Assembly: GCA_025449935.1 (NCBI GenBank)
Contig: JANWIJ010000106.1
Coordinates: 1-64,000 of the forward strand
Origin: Chitinophagaceae bacterium
Lineage (GTDB): Bacteria; Bacteroidota; Bacteroidia; Chitinophagales; Chitinophagaceae
Direction: 5' to 3'
DNA: 64,000 nt
In this document: positions 17,414 through 26,361 of the stretch, piece by piece
Layout of the letters: every line of letters starts with the position of its first letter
How positions within the stretch are numbered: the first letter of the stretch is position 1
Translations under genes and position numbers: made by a program
Notes under the pieces: generated by a model
Seen by the model: only the letters and a program-made list of their open reading frames with translations
The model's database searches: none
What the model was told of the DNA's origin: nothing

Positions 17414-19342
17414 ATGGCAAAACGAACTGCCCCGATTGATCTCTCCGATAGTTTTGAAAAAATTCCCGTAAAAATTTTCCCTGATATTAATCTCGGCTCC
17501 GAGTTTGTAGCCGGGCAAATTGCAGCGCTGATCCGGGAAAAACAACAGCAAAAAGAAAAATGTGTACTGGGTTTTGCTACGGGTTCTACCCCGAAGACCC
17601 TCTATGCAGAGCTGCTGCGGATGCACCGGAAAGAGAAACTGAGCTTTAAAAATGTAATTGCCTTCAACCTGGATGAATACTACCCGATTGATAACAATGC
17701 CCTGCAGAGTTATAACCGGTTCATGCGTTCGCATTTATTTGATCATGTGGATATCCATCCGAAAAACATTCATATTCCCAATGGAGAAATAAAAAAAGAA
17801 GACATCAAAGAACATTGCCGGCAATATGAAAAAATGATCCGGGATGCCGGGGGTATCGATCTCCAGGTCCTTGGGATTGGTAACAACGGACATATCGGTT
17901 TTAATGAACCAGGCTCCGGGATTTATTCCAAAACAAGATTGATCACCCTTGACAATTCTACTAGGATCGCCAACTCCTACGAGTTTGCCAATATCTCCCA
18001 GGTTCCGCGACTGGCCATTACCATGGGCATCAGCGCCATCCTGAAATCAAAGAAAATAATTTTAATGGCCTGGGGCAGCGGTAAAGCCGCGGTGATCAAA
18101 AAAGCCGTGGAAGATGATGACGCTGAACAGGTGCCCGCCTCCTTGTTGCAGAATCATGATGATGTAACTTTTGTTGTCGATGAAGCCGCCGCTTCTGAAC
18201 TTACCAGAAATAAATCACCCTGGCTTACCGGTGACTGTGAGTGGACTCCAACCATGATAAAAAAAGCCGTGGTGAACATGGCACTGAAATTAAAAAAACC
18301 CGTGTTGAGTTTAACCAACACCGATTACAACGAATACGGGCTGAGTGACCTGCTGGTGGAAAAAGGAGATGCCTATGAGATAAATCTCCAGGTCTATTAT
18401 ATGCTGAGGGATTCCATTACCGGCTGGCCGGCGGGAAAACCGAATGCGCATATTCCTGCACACCCTGAGCGTAGCGAACCTTATCCTAAAAAAGTGATCA
18501 TCTTCTCCCCCCATCCTGATGATGATATCATTAGCATGGGTGGAACTTTCCAGCGCCTGCACGACCAGCTAAATGATGTGCATGTAGGCTACCAGACCTC
18601 CGGTAATATTGCCGTGACGGATGAATTTGTTACCCGCTTTCTTGATTTTGCGGTTGGTTTTGAAGAAATAGCCGGCATCGACACCAGGAAATCCGGTAAG
18701 ATACTGGAAGATGCCAGGAGGTTCCTGAAAAGAAAAAAATCCAACCAGGTTGATACACCGGCCATCCGTTCCATCAAGGGACTGATCCGCCGTTGTGAAG
18801 CCCGGGCTACCTGCCGGTATGTAGGTATTGCTGATGAGAACATTCATTTCCTCAACCTCCCGTTCTACGAAACAGGGACAATCGAGAAAAAACCGATGAG
18901 TGAAAAGGATATAAAGATCACCATGGAGTTGCTCCGCACAGTAAAACCACAGCAAGTTTATTGTGCTGCGGATTTTGCGGATCCGCATGGCACCCACATC
19001 GTTTGTTTCAACGTGGTGCTGGAATCCCTGAAAAGGATCAAAGCGGCCGGGGATGACTGGATCCGGCATTGCTGGCTCTGGCTTTACAAGGGTGCCTGGC
19101 AGGAATGGAATATTGAAGAAATTGAAATGGCCATCCCCATGAGCCCCGACCAGGTTTTAAAAAAACGATTTGGTATTTTTATTCACCAGTCACAAAAAGA
19201 TATGGTACCCTTCCAGGGAAGTGATTCAAGAGAGTTCTGGCAGCGGGCCGAAGAGCGCAATGCGGCGACTGCTTCGCTGTATGCTGACCTCGGGCTTACA
19301 CATTACGCTGCTATGGAGGCATTTGTACGCTGGCATTATTAA
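17414..19342 (+). CDS. nagB: Glucosamine-6-phosphate deaminase fused to PIG-L deacetylase-like domain
   Basis: A 642-residue two-domain protein. Residues about 15-270 are a NagB isomerase/deaminase, with GFATGSTPKTLY for phosphate binding, FNLDEYYPI with the catalytic Asp, and GIGNNGHIGFNEPG. From about residue 370 a PIG-L/LmbE domain begins with IFSPHPDDDIISMGGT, the zinc motif of N-acetylglucosamine deacetylases. NagB alone is about 265 residues, so this is a real fusion, known in Bacteroidota. It converts glucosamine-6-phosphate to fructose-6-phosphate and ammonia; the second domain may supply a deacetylase step. Confidence 0.95.
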   Translation: MAKRTAPIDLSDSFEKIPVKIFPDINLGSEFVAGQIAALIREKQQQKEKCVLGFATGSTPKTLYAELLRMHRKEKLSFKNVIAFNLDEYYPIDNNALQSYNRFMRSHLFDHVDIHPKNIHIPNGEIKKEDIKEHCRQYEKMIRDAGGIDLQVLGIGNNGHIGFNEPGSGIYSKTRLITLDNSTRIANSYEFANISQVPRLAITMGISAILKSKKIILMAWGSGKAAVIKKAVEDDDAEQVPASLLQNHDDVTFVVDEAAASELTRNKSPWLTGDCEWTPTMIKKAVVNMALKLKKPVLSLTNTDYNEYGLSDLLVEKGDAYEINLQVYYMLRDSITGWPAGKPNAHIPAHPERSEPYPKKVIIFSPHPDDDIISMGGTFQRLHDQLNDVHVGYQTSGNIAVTDEFVTRFLDFAVGFEEIAGIDTRKSGKILEDARRFLKRKKSNQVDTPAIRSIKGLIRRCEARATCRYVGIADENIHFLNLPFYETGTIEKKPMSEKDIKITMELLRTVKPQQVYCAADFADPHGTHIVCFNVVLESLKRIKAAGDDWIRHCWLWLYKGAWQEWNIEEIEMAIPMSPDQVLKKRFGIFIHQSQKDMVPFQGSDSREFWQRAEERNAATASLYADLGLTHYAAMEAFVRWHY

Positions 19343-19405
19343 CAACCTGTTTCATATAGGTTTCTCACTAAACTCATTATCTTAGTATCTTAAATCAATA
19401 AACAC

Positions 19406-20161
19406 ATGGCAATTTTTAAATCCAGTAATCCAACGCTCCAGGAAAAAACTTACCAGGGAACCATCCTGGAAGGCATCAGCACCGGGGAAGAAATGACACT
19501 CAGGGGCACCATGAATAAATTTGGTGTGCTCACCATGTTAATGATCGGATCAACCCTTTTTGCCTGGAGCCAGTTTTACCAGGGCGGTGATCCAAAACCC
19601 CTGATGATGGTTGGGGTCTTTGGTGGTTTGGGCGTGGCCCTTGTCATGGCATTTAAAATGAAATGGGCCCCTTACCTGGCTCCGGCGTATGGCATATTAC
19701 AGGGACTTTTTGTTGGTTCCATATCTGCGATGTATGATTACCTGTATCCCGGTTTACCCCTGCAGGCTATTGCCCTGACATTACTCGTAACGCTTATTAT
19801 GTTCCTGATCTACCGGTACCGTATCATTAAAGTAACCAGTAAGCTCAGGACTGTTGTAGTTGTTGCCACATCGGCAATTGCCCTCTTTTATCTTATCCAA
19901 TGGCTGACCTATGCATTTTCAGGTTCGGCCATCGCCGCTTCGTTTACCAATTCTTCCACCCCGCTTAGTATCGGTTTTTCCATACTGGTGGTGGGACTGG
20001 CAGCTTTTAACCTGTTACTGAATTTTGACACGGTTGAAAAAGGCGTGGAAATGAGAGCTCCCAAATACATGGAATGGTACAGTGCATTTGGATTGCTTGT
20101 GACGATTGTTTGGTTATATCTTGAAATACTGCGCCTGCTCTCAAAGCTCCAGCGAAACTAA
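19406..20161 (+). CDS. Bax inhibitor-1 / YccA family membrane protein
   Basis: A 251-residue integral membrane protein with seven hydrophobic segments. The cytoplasmic N-terminus ends in MTLRGTMNKFGVLTMLMIGS, the start of the Bax-inhibitor-1-like (UPF0005) domain, and LAPAYGILQGLFVGSIS is the family signature. Bacterial members act as pH-sensitive calcium leak channels or modulate FtsH proteolysis. The gene is 64 bp after nagB and is followed directly by a strong terminator. Confidence 0.9.
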   Translation: MAIFKSSNPTLQEKTYQGTILEGISTGEEMTLRGTMNKFGVLTMLMIGSTLFAWSQFYQGGDPKPLMMVGVFGGLGVALVMAFKMKWAPYLAPAYGILQGLFVGSISAMYDYLYPGLPLQAIALTLLVTLIMFLIYRYRIIKVTSKLRTVVVVATSAIALFYLIQWLTYAFSGSAIAASFTNSSTPLSIGFSILVVGLAAFNLLLNFDTVEKGVEMRAPKYMEWYSAFGLLVTIVWLYLEILRLLSKLQRN

Positions 20162-20181
20162 TATTCAGTTCTTCAAATAAG

Positions 20182-20207
20182 ACTCCGTCCAAAAGACGGA
20201 GTTTTTT
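20182..20207 (+). terminator. Rho-independent terminator after Bax-inhibitor-1 gene
   Basis: A perfect 8 bp stem, ACTCCGTC (20182-20189) with GACGGAGT (20195-20202), has the loop CAAAA and is followed by six Ts. It lies 21 bp after the stop codon. Confidence 0.9.
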
Positions 20208-20312
20208 ATTCCCTTTAACACAGGCCCGACCAGGGCTACCCTTTACCCGGTATGAAACAATCCGGGAGACTTTGTAATTTCAGGCATCAAGTTGGTGCCC
20301 CATGCTTTATTA

Positions 20313-21890
20313 GTGAAAGAATTTTTAACGATATTATTTTTCCTGCTTGTCTTTTGCCGGCTGGAAGGACAGGAGAAAGGCCTGATCATAAAAAGAAAAA
20401 AAGACAGCAGTGCCGTCAATTTCAACGAAAGACTGGCTTTGGTCATGGGCAATGCCTCTTATACCGACAACCCGCTTAAAAACCCGGTACATGACGCCCT
20501 CGAAGTAGCGGCCATCCTGAAAAAATATGGTTTTACCGTATTGCTGGACACCAACAGTGACAGGGCAACAATGAACAGGGTGATCAACGATTTTGGGGAT
20601 TCACTGGTAAAGAAAAACGGCGTCGGCCTCTTTTATTATTCCGGACATGGTATTCAATACAATGCCCGGAATTTTTTACTCCCCGTAAAATCCAGCATCC
20701 GCCGCGAGGCGGATATCGAAGATGAAGCCATTGCGGTGTCAAAGATTTTTGAAAAATGCAATATCTCTAAAAATGGTCTCAGCCTGATTGTACTTGATGC
20801 CTGCCGGAATAATCCCTATTCAGAAAAGTTCCCGGGAATGCTACAGGGCCTGAATGACCTGGAAAAAGCACCGGGCAATACCCTTGTTTTTTATGCCACC
20901 CGTCCCAATGAAACTGCCGCCGATGGAACCGGGGAAAATAGTCCTTTCACAGAATCGTTTATCCGCGTGGTGAGCCGTAACGACAGTATTGAACTATTCC
21001 AGCTGATCAAGCAGGTGACCCGCGAAGTAAAAGAAAAAACCAGGGACGTACAATATCCCTGGATTGCAGGAACACTGGATAAAGATTTTTATTTTAAAGA
21101 AAAGAAAATTTACCGCAAGCCGCAATTGTTTATCCTCAGTTTTGGCATATCAGCATATAAAAATTCTGCACCGCTTAAATATGGCACCAAAGGAGCTTTC
21201 GATTTTGCGTTTGAATTCCGCCGCACACAGGGGGACCTGTATGATTCTGTTTTTGCCTACATCCTGATCAATAACGTAGCAAGCCGGGAAAAAATTTACA
21301 GTTCTATCAACGAAATAAAACAGAAAGCACGGGAAGGCGACATCATATATATCTATTACAACGGGCATATGATACAGTCTGCGGTGAACCAGCAATATTA
21401 CTGGATGCCTGCCGGGGCCGATTTCAATGATCCTATACGTACGGGGGTAAGCACGGATGATATCATCTACCTGCTTGCCCGGCTTCCCTGTAAATCCCTG
21501 CTCTTCCTGGATGGTCCATCCGTTGAAGGTATCGGGTCAGGCTATAAAAATCCGGTAAGCGAATTAACCGCCCCGGGCAATAACGTGGTCGTATTTGCAG
21601 CAGCCAAAAAAGGAGAACCCGTCCTCGAAAGTAACCAGTTCGAGGGATCTGCTTTTATCCATGCGCTTATCAATGGACTAAGGGATTCTGTGTTCCAGGA
21701 AAATAAGGGATTTGTGGATGTGAAAGGACTAGGCGACTATATTGAAACAGCCATCCCGCTGGTTACAAACGGGCAACAGCACCCGTTAATCATTTATCCA
21801 TCGGGCTGGAAGAATTTTATTGTCACCAGTCAACTGAAGCCCGACAGCTATACAAAACCGATCCGGTTGCCTGCACCGGGAAAAAAATAG
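20313..21890 (+). CDS. Exported tandem caspase-like protein (active plus degenerate domain)
   Basis: About 525 residues from the GTG at 20313, which gives a good signal peptide (MKEFLTILFFLLVF, ending near EGQ); a TTG seven codons upstream is the alternative. The first caspase-like (C14) domain has LALVMGNASYTDNPL, catalytic His112 in FYYSGHGIQ and Cys164 in IVLDACRNNP. A second unit from about residue 272 repeats the pattern: FILSFGISAYKN, YIYYNGHMIQ with His352, then LLFLDGPSVEG where the DAC/DAH motif should be. The second nucleophile is therefore lost. It is probably periplasmic or surface-exposed. Substrates are unknown, and no partner gene is adjacent. Confidence 0.85.
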   Translation: MKEFLTILFFLLVFCRLEGQEKGLIIKRKKDSSAVNFNERLALVMGNASYTDNPLKNPVHDALEVAAILKKYGFTVLLDTNSDRATMNRVINDFGDSLVKKNGVGLFYYSGHGIQYNARNFLLPVKSSIRREADIEDEAIAVSKIFEKCNISKNGLSLIVLDACRNNPYSEKFPGMLQGLNDLEKAPGNTLVFYATRPNETAADGTGENSPFTESFIRVVSRNDSIELFQLIKQVTREVKEKTRDVQYPWIAGTLDKDFYFKEKKIYRKPQLFILSFGISAYKNSAPLKYGTKGAFDFAFEFRRTQGDLYDSVFAYILINNVASREKIYSSINEIKQKAREGDIIYIYYNGHMIQSAVNQQYYWMPAGADFNDPIRTGVSTDDIIYLLARLPCKSLLFLDGPSVEGIGSGYKNPVSELTAPGNNVVVFAAAKKGEPVLESNQFEGSAFIHALINGLRDSVFQENKGFVDVKGLGDYIETAIPLVTNGQQHPLIIYPSGWKNFIVTSQLKPDSYTKPIRLPAPGKK

Positions 21891-21906
21891 TTGTCCCTGC
21901 CGGTGA

Positions 21907-22986
21907 TCATGCCTGGTTTTTTTCAGGAAGTTCGTCCACGATATCCGGCAACTTATTCAACGCTGCATTTTCTTCCGCCAGCGGCTCTACAAATTCATTC
22001 ATATATATTTTGAAAAGAACAATGATATAGTTGATAAGCAAAGGGCCAAAGATCAATCCCACGAAACCAAAAAGGCCCAGGCCGACAATGACGCCCAAAA
22101 CGGTGATAACGGGGTGGACATCCCCGATCTTTTTCATAATCGTAATCCGGGCAACATAATCAATATTACCAGTTACAATTACGCTGTACAATAATAACCC
22201 GATCCCCATCCCCGAATTTCCTGATGCAAAAGTGTAGAGAACCAGTGGCACCCAAACGATCATGGTACCCACGATAGGGAAAAAGGCAAACACACCAGTC
22301 AGGAAACCCCATAGTGCCCATTCCTTAACGCCGAAGATAAAATAGCCCAGGGTGGCAGTCAGTCCCTGTATGATGGAAATTAGTGGTATCCCTAAAGCAT
22401 TGGCCTTGATTATCTTCTTTGTTTCCGCCGCCAGCATATTCGTATTCGAATCTTTTAATGGTATGATCCGGAAAAGGGTTTTCTCCATCTCCCGGCCATT
22501 GTACAGCATAAAATAAAGCAGGAACAACATAGTCGCCAGGTTGGCAATCAGGTTGGCCGTACTGTTCAGGATGGAGGGCAGGAAAGCGGTCACCTTATCG
22601 AGTGTGCCAGACAAAGATTTTTCGGAGGCAAAGGTGATACCCATTTTCTGCTGCACCTGGAGTACGGCCTGTTTGATGCTATCTATAGTGGCAGTTGGAT
22701 CGCTGAGAAATGCGTTGACTTTGGGACTGATCAGGGTAATAGCCAGGAAGACGGGTAAACCAAGTAAAAAAAGGTAATAAAATATGTATAAACCAGCGGC
22801 CCTTCCCTTTTTCCACTTTTTATTATAGATAAGCTGGAAATAATTAGCCCGACTGAGAATATAAAGTGTGATGGCGGCAAGTATTCCCGGAAGAAATAAA
22901 GCGAGCTCGCGGACCGAAAGAAAAATCAGCAGGATGATTAAAAGCAGGAGAAGTATTTGCTTAACCCTGTCATTAAATTTTGTCAT
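21907..22986 (-). CDS. AI-2E family transporter / permease
   Basis: A 359-residue polytopic membrane protein of the AI-2E transporter (PerM/YdiK/TqsA) family. The N-terminal hydrophobic hairpin (residues about 10-45), the central amphipathic region, and conserved C-terminal blocks GVKEWALWGFLTGVFAFFPIVG and VLGVIVGLGLFGFVGLIFGPLL are all present. Members export small molecules or ions; a quorum-sensing role should not be assumed. The protein is full length. It converges on the caspase gene with a 16 bp gap. Confidence 0.9.
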   Translation of the reverse strand: MTKFNDRVKQILLLLLIILLIFLSVRELALFLPGILAAITLYILSRANYFQLIYNKKWKKGRAAGLYIFYYLFLLGLPVFLAITLISPKVNAFLSDPTATIDSIKQAVLQVQQKMGITFASEKSLSGTLDKVTAFLPSILNSTANLIANLATMLFLLYFMLYNGREMEKTLFRIIPLKDSNTNMLAAETKKIIKANALGIPLISIIQGLTATLGYFIFGVKEWALWGFLTGVFAFFPIVGTMIVWVPLVLYTFASGNSGMGIGLLLYSVIVTGNIDYVARITIMKKIGDVHPVITVLGVIVGLGLFGFVGLIFGPLLINYIIVLFKIYMNEFVEPLAEENAALNKLPDIVDELPEKNQA

Positions 22987-23179
22987 ATACCGGCAACTTA
23001 TGAATAAGATTCCTGGAAAAGATTGATGTTACTGCAGTCAAATTACTGCAAAAAAAGAACTGTTACACCGGAAAGATCGTCCTGACTGGTTTCCGTATAA
23101 CCCCCCTGAAATACTCAGCACATAAAAAAAGCCAAATCATACTGATTCAGCCTGGCAGGAATGCGGGTATCCCATAATA

Positions 23180-23560
23180 CTACCTGTGCACGCCATTGGT
23201 TTGGTGTTCCCCGATCTTGTCCTTTATATCCGGCATTTTATTCCTCACCAAATTGGATACAAAGAATTGTACGGCCGCACCTGCGATTTTCCGGAGTATG
23301 CTTCCAGAGTTGCGGACCACCATTTTTCTTCCCAGCAAACCTGCACCGGTACTGATCGCCGTGTCCAGCGCCGTACTGCGGAGACCCGGTGTTGACACCA
23401 CTGTCCTGATCGCATTCTTAAACAAATTCCCGGGGCTGATACTCTCAGTCAGGTCAGTAAAAGATTGCCGGAGGTCATCCATTTGCTGCGATTGCAGAAA
23501 TTCAAGTTCCCTGATCTTTGTTGCCAGGGCATCTTTACCGGAGATGCTGCTGTTTTTCAC
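23180..23560 (-). CDS. Small hypothetical envelope-stress operon protein
   Basis: A 126-residue protein without a recognised family. It has a hydrophilic, coiled-coil-prone N-terminus (residues about 8-45, rich in Lys, Glu, Gln) and a weakly hydrophobic middle (about 65-110). That middle includes a Gly/Ala-rich stretch, STGAGLLGRKMVVRNSG. Its start overlaps the stop of the holin-like gene by four bases, so it belongs to the DUF1328-YtxH-holin-like operon. Association with the membrane is likely; the function is unknown. Confidence 0.65.
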   Translation of the reverse strand: MKNSSISGKDALATKIRELEFLQSQQMDDLRQSFTDLTESISPGNLFKNAIRTVVSTPGLRSTALDTAISTGAGLLGRKMVVRNSGSILRKIAGAAVQFFVSNLVRNKMPDIKDKIGEHQTNGVHR

Positions 23561-23901
23561 TCTTTCATTATTTTATCGATGATAAGATTGCTGACCGGAC
23601 CATTGATCCAGCTCTTCCGGAACAAGAAGACAAATAAACCAGCCAAAGCATAAAAACCGCCCACAATAAAAAAACCGTAATATACATTTCCAAGCTCTGT
23701 CCCTAACCAATAAGCCACACCAAAACTGAGAATTATTAAGGCTACTCCAGCGAGCAGCACCAGGGCGATTTTTGAAATCATAGAAGAGACGGCCTCGGAA
23801 ATTTTTCCCGTAGCCCGCAGCTTCCACAATTCAACTTTTGTTTCTGCAACATCTCCTGCCTTTGATACAATAGCTTCAAGATGTTTAATTGTTGATTGCA
23901 T
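23557..23901 (-). CDS. Phage holin superfamily-like membrane protein (Phage_holin_3_6 type)
   Basis: A 114-residue protein with an N-terminal helix (KVELWKLRATGKISEAVSSM) and two transmembrane segments at about 38-62 and 70-93. The pattern of an amphipathic lead followed by two helices is typical of the chromosomal holin-3_6 family often found beside YtxH proteins in Bacteroidota. It is not linked to any phage gene here. A role in envelope stress or membrane structure is likely. Confidence 0.75.
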   Translation of the reverse strand: MQSTIKHLEAIVSKAGDVAETKVELWKLRATGKISEAVSSMISKIALVLLAGVALIILSFGVAYWLGTELGNVYYGFFIVGGFYALAGLFVFLFRKSWINGPVSNLIIDKIMKE

Positions 23902-23957
23902 TTGTAAGAAAATTTATGTTTTAGCTGGTTTATCTGACCTGATCCGGGATGAAGGAA

Positions 23958-24236
23958 TTAGCTGAAGCTGTTCTTGACTTCGTTCTTCGCAGAACTCATC
24001 TTTGCTTTAGCCCTGTCTCCTAAATCTTCCGCTTCATCTTTTGCACCGGTGTACACATCTTTTACGCTATCAATGATACCATTGATGCTGGTTTTGGCAG
24101 CTTCTTTCCAGTCACCCGCTTTGTGAGCAATTTTACTCCGGGTATTAGAACCTTTATCTGGTGCAAATAAGATACCTGCCAGGGCGCCTACTGCAGCGCC
24201 GGCTACAAAACCTAATAATGCTTTTGAACTGCTCAT
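23958..24236 (-). CDS. YtxH domain-containing protein
   Basis: A 92-residue protein with the YtxH signature at the N-terminus: a short Gly/Ala-rich membrane segment (LLGFVAGAAVGALAGILFAP) followed by DKGSNTRSKIAHKAGD. The rest is a Lys/Ala/Asp-rich amphipathic helix. YtxH-type proteins are general stress-induced in several bacteria. It lies in the leftward operon 68 bp after DUF1328 and 56 bp before the holin-like gene. Confidence 0.88.
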   Translation of the reverse strand: MSSSKALLGFVAGAAVGALAGILFAPDKGSNTRSKIAHKAGDWKEAAKTSINGIIDSVKDVYTGAKDEAEDLGDRAKAKMSSAKNEVKNSFS

Positions 24237-24304
24237 AAAATTGATTTTAATGTTTATTAATTAATACCTAGTGAATTTCGATTAGAGTTGCAACGGTTCT
24301 CCGG

Positions 24305-24475
24305 TCAGATGTCCCTGGTGGCTTTTCTGCCAAAAATCAGTGACACCAGGAAGAGTACAATAAAAATGAAGAACAAAACCTTTGCAATGGAGGCTGCGCC
24401 AGCGGCGATACCGCCAAACCCAAAAATGGCTGCAATAATGGCGACTACCAGGAATACAACAGTCCAACGTAACAT
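24305..24475 (-). CDS. DUF1328 small membrane protein
   Basis: A 56-residue protein, easily missed because it is short. It starts [20 protein letters not shown], continues through [18 protein letters not shown] and ends in FGRKATRDI. This is an almost textbook DUF1328 (YtjA-like) sequence with two transmembrane helices joined at the GGIA turn. It is probably the first gene of the leftward operon with YtxH and the holin-like protein. A sigma-54-like promoter lies about 50 bp upstream. DUF1328 proteins are often stress-regulated; their molecular role is unknown. Confidence 0.88.
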   Translation of the reverse strand: MLRWTVVFLVVAIIAAIFGFGGIAAGAASIAKVLFFIFIVLFLVSLIFGRKATRDI

Positions 24476-24525
24476 AGCTTAAAGTTTTAGTTAGCAAAAA
24501 TAATTCGTGCCTTGAAGAAGTACTT

Positions 24526-24541
24526 TGAAAATATCGTGCCA
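24526..24541 (-). promoter_or_regulatory. Sigma-54-like promoter upstream of DUF1328 operon
   Basis: On the minus strand the sequence TGGCACGATATTTTCA matches the -24 element TGGCACG exactly. The -12 part reads TTTCA where the consensus is TTGCA. A transcript would start near 24515, about 40 bases before the DUF1328 start. It is one of several such sites around the NtrC-type regulator at 28452. Confidence 0.55.
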
Positions 24542-24647
24542 TTAATAATCGCCTGTCACCCGCCCCAGCGTGGAACTATCCCCGGGCCATTCCGGTTTCC
24601 CTCCAAAAAGCTTAAATTACTTTATTATCCACATTAAATATTCAACT

Positions 24648-25121
24648 ATGCTTCCAAACATCGGGATTTCAGCAAAAAACCTGAAAGGCATTACAAATCT
24701 TTTATCAGCTGTACTGTCGGACGCCGTGCTCCTGTATATGAAAACGCGGAAGTTTCACTGGAATGTTTCCGGGAACAGTTTCATGGAACTCCATGAACTC
24801 TTCGAAGAACAGTACAAAAAACTCGAAAAATCCATTGATGAAATTGCCGAGCGGATCAATAAACTGGGGAGCAAAACCCCCGGTACCATGGAGGAATTTC
24901 TTCGGTTGGCCTCCCTGAAAGAATCCCCGGGGAAGTATCCTTCCCAGCGGGAAATGATCCGGGAATTGTTGAAAGATCATGAGGCAGTCATCATACAGGT
25001 CAGGAAATTTATTGATGATTGTGACGAAAAATACAAGGACAAAGGAACTTCTGATTTTCTCACCGACCTGATGAAGGAACACGAAACGATTGCCTGGACC
25101 CTCAGAAGGTACCTGAAATAA
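24648..25121 (+). CDS. dps: Dps family DNA-protecting ferritin-like protein
   Basis: A 157-residue mini-ferritin. I use the ATG at 24648; an upstream in-frame start would add 26 unrelated residues. The ferroxidase-site motif is TRKFHWNVSG and, one helix on, LHELFEEQYKKLEKSIDEIA, giving the His, Asp/Glu ligands shared between subunits. The length fits the family. Dps binds DNA and oxidises iron with peroxide, so it protects against Fenton damage. It fits the catalase and DUF892 genes nearby. Confidence 0.93.
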   Translation: MLPNIGISAKNLKGITNLLSAVLSDAVLLYMKTRKFHWNVSGNSFMELHELFEEQYKKLEKSIDEIAERINKLGSKTPGTMEEFLRLASLKESPGKYPSQREMIRELLKDHEAVIIQVRKFIDDCDEKYKDKGTSDFLTDLMKEHETIAWTLRRYLK

Positions 25122-25131
25122 ACTATTATTC

Positions 25132-26337
25132 ATGAATCTAAAGGCGGGCTATCCATTTTCCCTGATCAAAAACGGCCTTGTGTCTGAATATCCCAAACTT
25201 GAAAAAAATATCCGCACGGATGTTGTTATCATGGGCGGGGGGATTTCCGGTGCATTGGTAGCCTGGCATTTGCTGGAAAATAATATCTCCTGTATTGTGG
25301 TCGACTCCAGGAGTATCGGCCTGGGAAGTACCTGTGCCAGCACCTCCCTGCTGCAATACGAAATAGATACACCACTCCATAAGCTGACCGGGTTAATCGG
25401 GAGAAAAAACGCGGCCAGGTCGTATGCGCTCTGTCTCGAAGCCATTGACAAACTGGTTCGTATAGCCAGTGAAGCAGGCTTTACAGACATCCAGCGAAAA
25501 GAAAGCCTGTATTATGCTGCAACTAAAAAAGATGTGACAGACCTCCAAAAGGAATTTACAGCACGGAAACAACAGGGATTCAGGGTCCGCTACCTGGACA
25601 AAAAGAGTGTATTTGATACCACAGGCATCGATGCCCCGGCAGCGATTCTTTCTGCCGACGGAGCCCAGACAGATGCTTATATGTTTACCCACGCCCTGCA
25701 CCGGCATGGAATTAAAAAAGGACTTGAGGTATTTGACCGGACCAATATTACTACCATTGACCATAAAACCCGGAGCGTGGAATTACAGGCTGAAAACGGG
25801 TTTAAAATAAAGGCCAGGAAACTGGTATATGCAACGGGTTATGAGGTAGTAAAATATATCAGTCAGCCTATTGTAAAGCTGAAATCAACTTATGCCGTAA
25901 TCAGTGAACCTGTTTCGGGGGGAAGGCCCTTTTGGAAAAATGATATGCTGTTATGGAATACAGCCGACCCGTATTTATACATGCGCACAACCTTTGATAA
26001 CAGGATCATGGTTGGCGGCCGGGATGAGAATTTCACGTCACCAAAAAAAAGGGATGAATTAATCCCGGTTAAAACCAAAAAACTCACCGCGGATATCCTG
26101 AAAGTATTTCCTTCCATAGATTTTATCCCGGAATTCAGCTGGACCGGAGTTTTTGGTTCTACAAAAGATGGATTACCTTTTATCGGGCCCTACAAAAAGC
26201 TGCCAAACAGCTACTTTGCACTGGGGTTTGGGGGAAATGGTATCACCTTCAGCCTGGTGGCAGCAGAAATAATAGCTGACCTGGTAAGCGGGAAAAGAAA
26301 TACAGATGCCCCAATTTTTTCATTTGATCGGCAATAG
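25132..26337 (+). CDS. FAD-dependent oxidoreductase, D-amino acid oxidase (DAO) family
   Basis: A 401-residue flavoenzyme. The N-terminal dinucleotide motif is VIMGGGISGALVAWHLLENN, and the ribose-binding acidic end of strand two is IVVDS. ARKLVYATGYE is the second FAD contact, and the C-terminal block GLPFIGPYKKLPNSYFALGFGGNG is typical of glycine/D-amino acid oxidase-like enzymes. It lacks a signal peptide. It follows dps by 10 bp and precedes the histidine kinase by 24 bp, so the three may share a transcript. The substrate is unknown. Confidence 0.88.
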   Translation: MNLKAGYPFSLIKNGLVSEYPKLEKNIRTDVVIMGGGISGALVAWHLLENNISCIVVDSRSIGLGSTCASTSLLQYEIDTPLHKLTGLIGRKNAARSYALCLEAIDKLVRIASEAGFTDIQRKESLYYAATKKDVTDLQKEFTARKQQGFRVRYLDKKSVFDTTGIDAPAAILSADGAQTDAYMFTHALHRHGIKKGLEVFDRTNITTIDHKTRSVELQAENGFKIKARKLVYATGYEVVKYISQPIVKLKSTYAVISEPVSGGRPFWKNDMLLWNTADPYLYMRTTFDNRIMVGGRDENFTSPKKRDELIPVKTKKLTADILKVFPSIDFIPEFSWTGVFGSTKDGLPFIGPYKKLPNSYFALGFGGNGITFSLVAAEIIADLVSGKRNTDAPIFSFDRQ

Positions 26338-26361
26338 ATACAATTTAAAGTTCCGGGAAGT

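Noticed and set aside
21907-22986. AI-2 quorum-sensing exporter
   Set aside because: The family name is historical. Members carry varied cargo and no luxS or lsr genes are present here.
23557-23901. Holin-like gene as a prophage remnant
   Set aside because: Its neighbours are YtxH and DUF1328 stress genes, with no lysin, capsid or integrase gene. The family is common on chromosomes.
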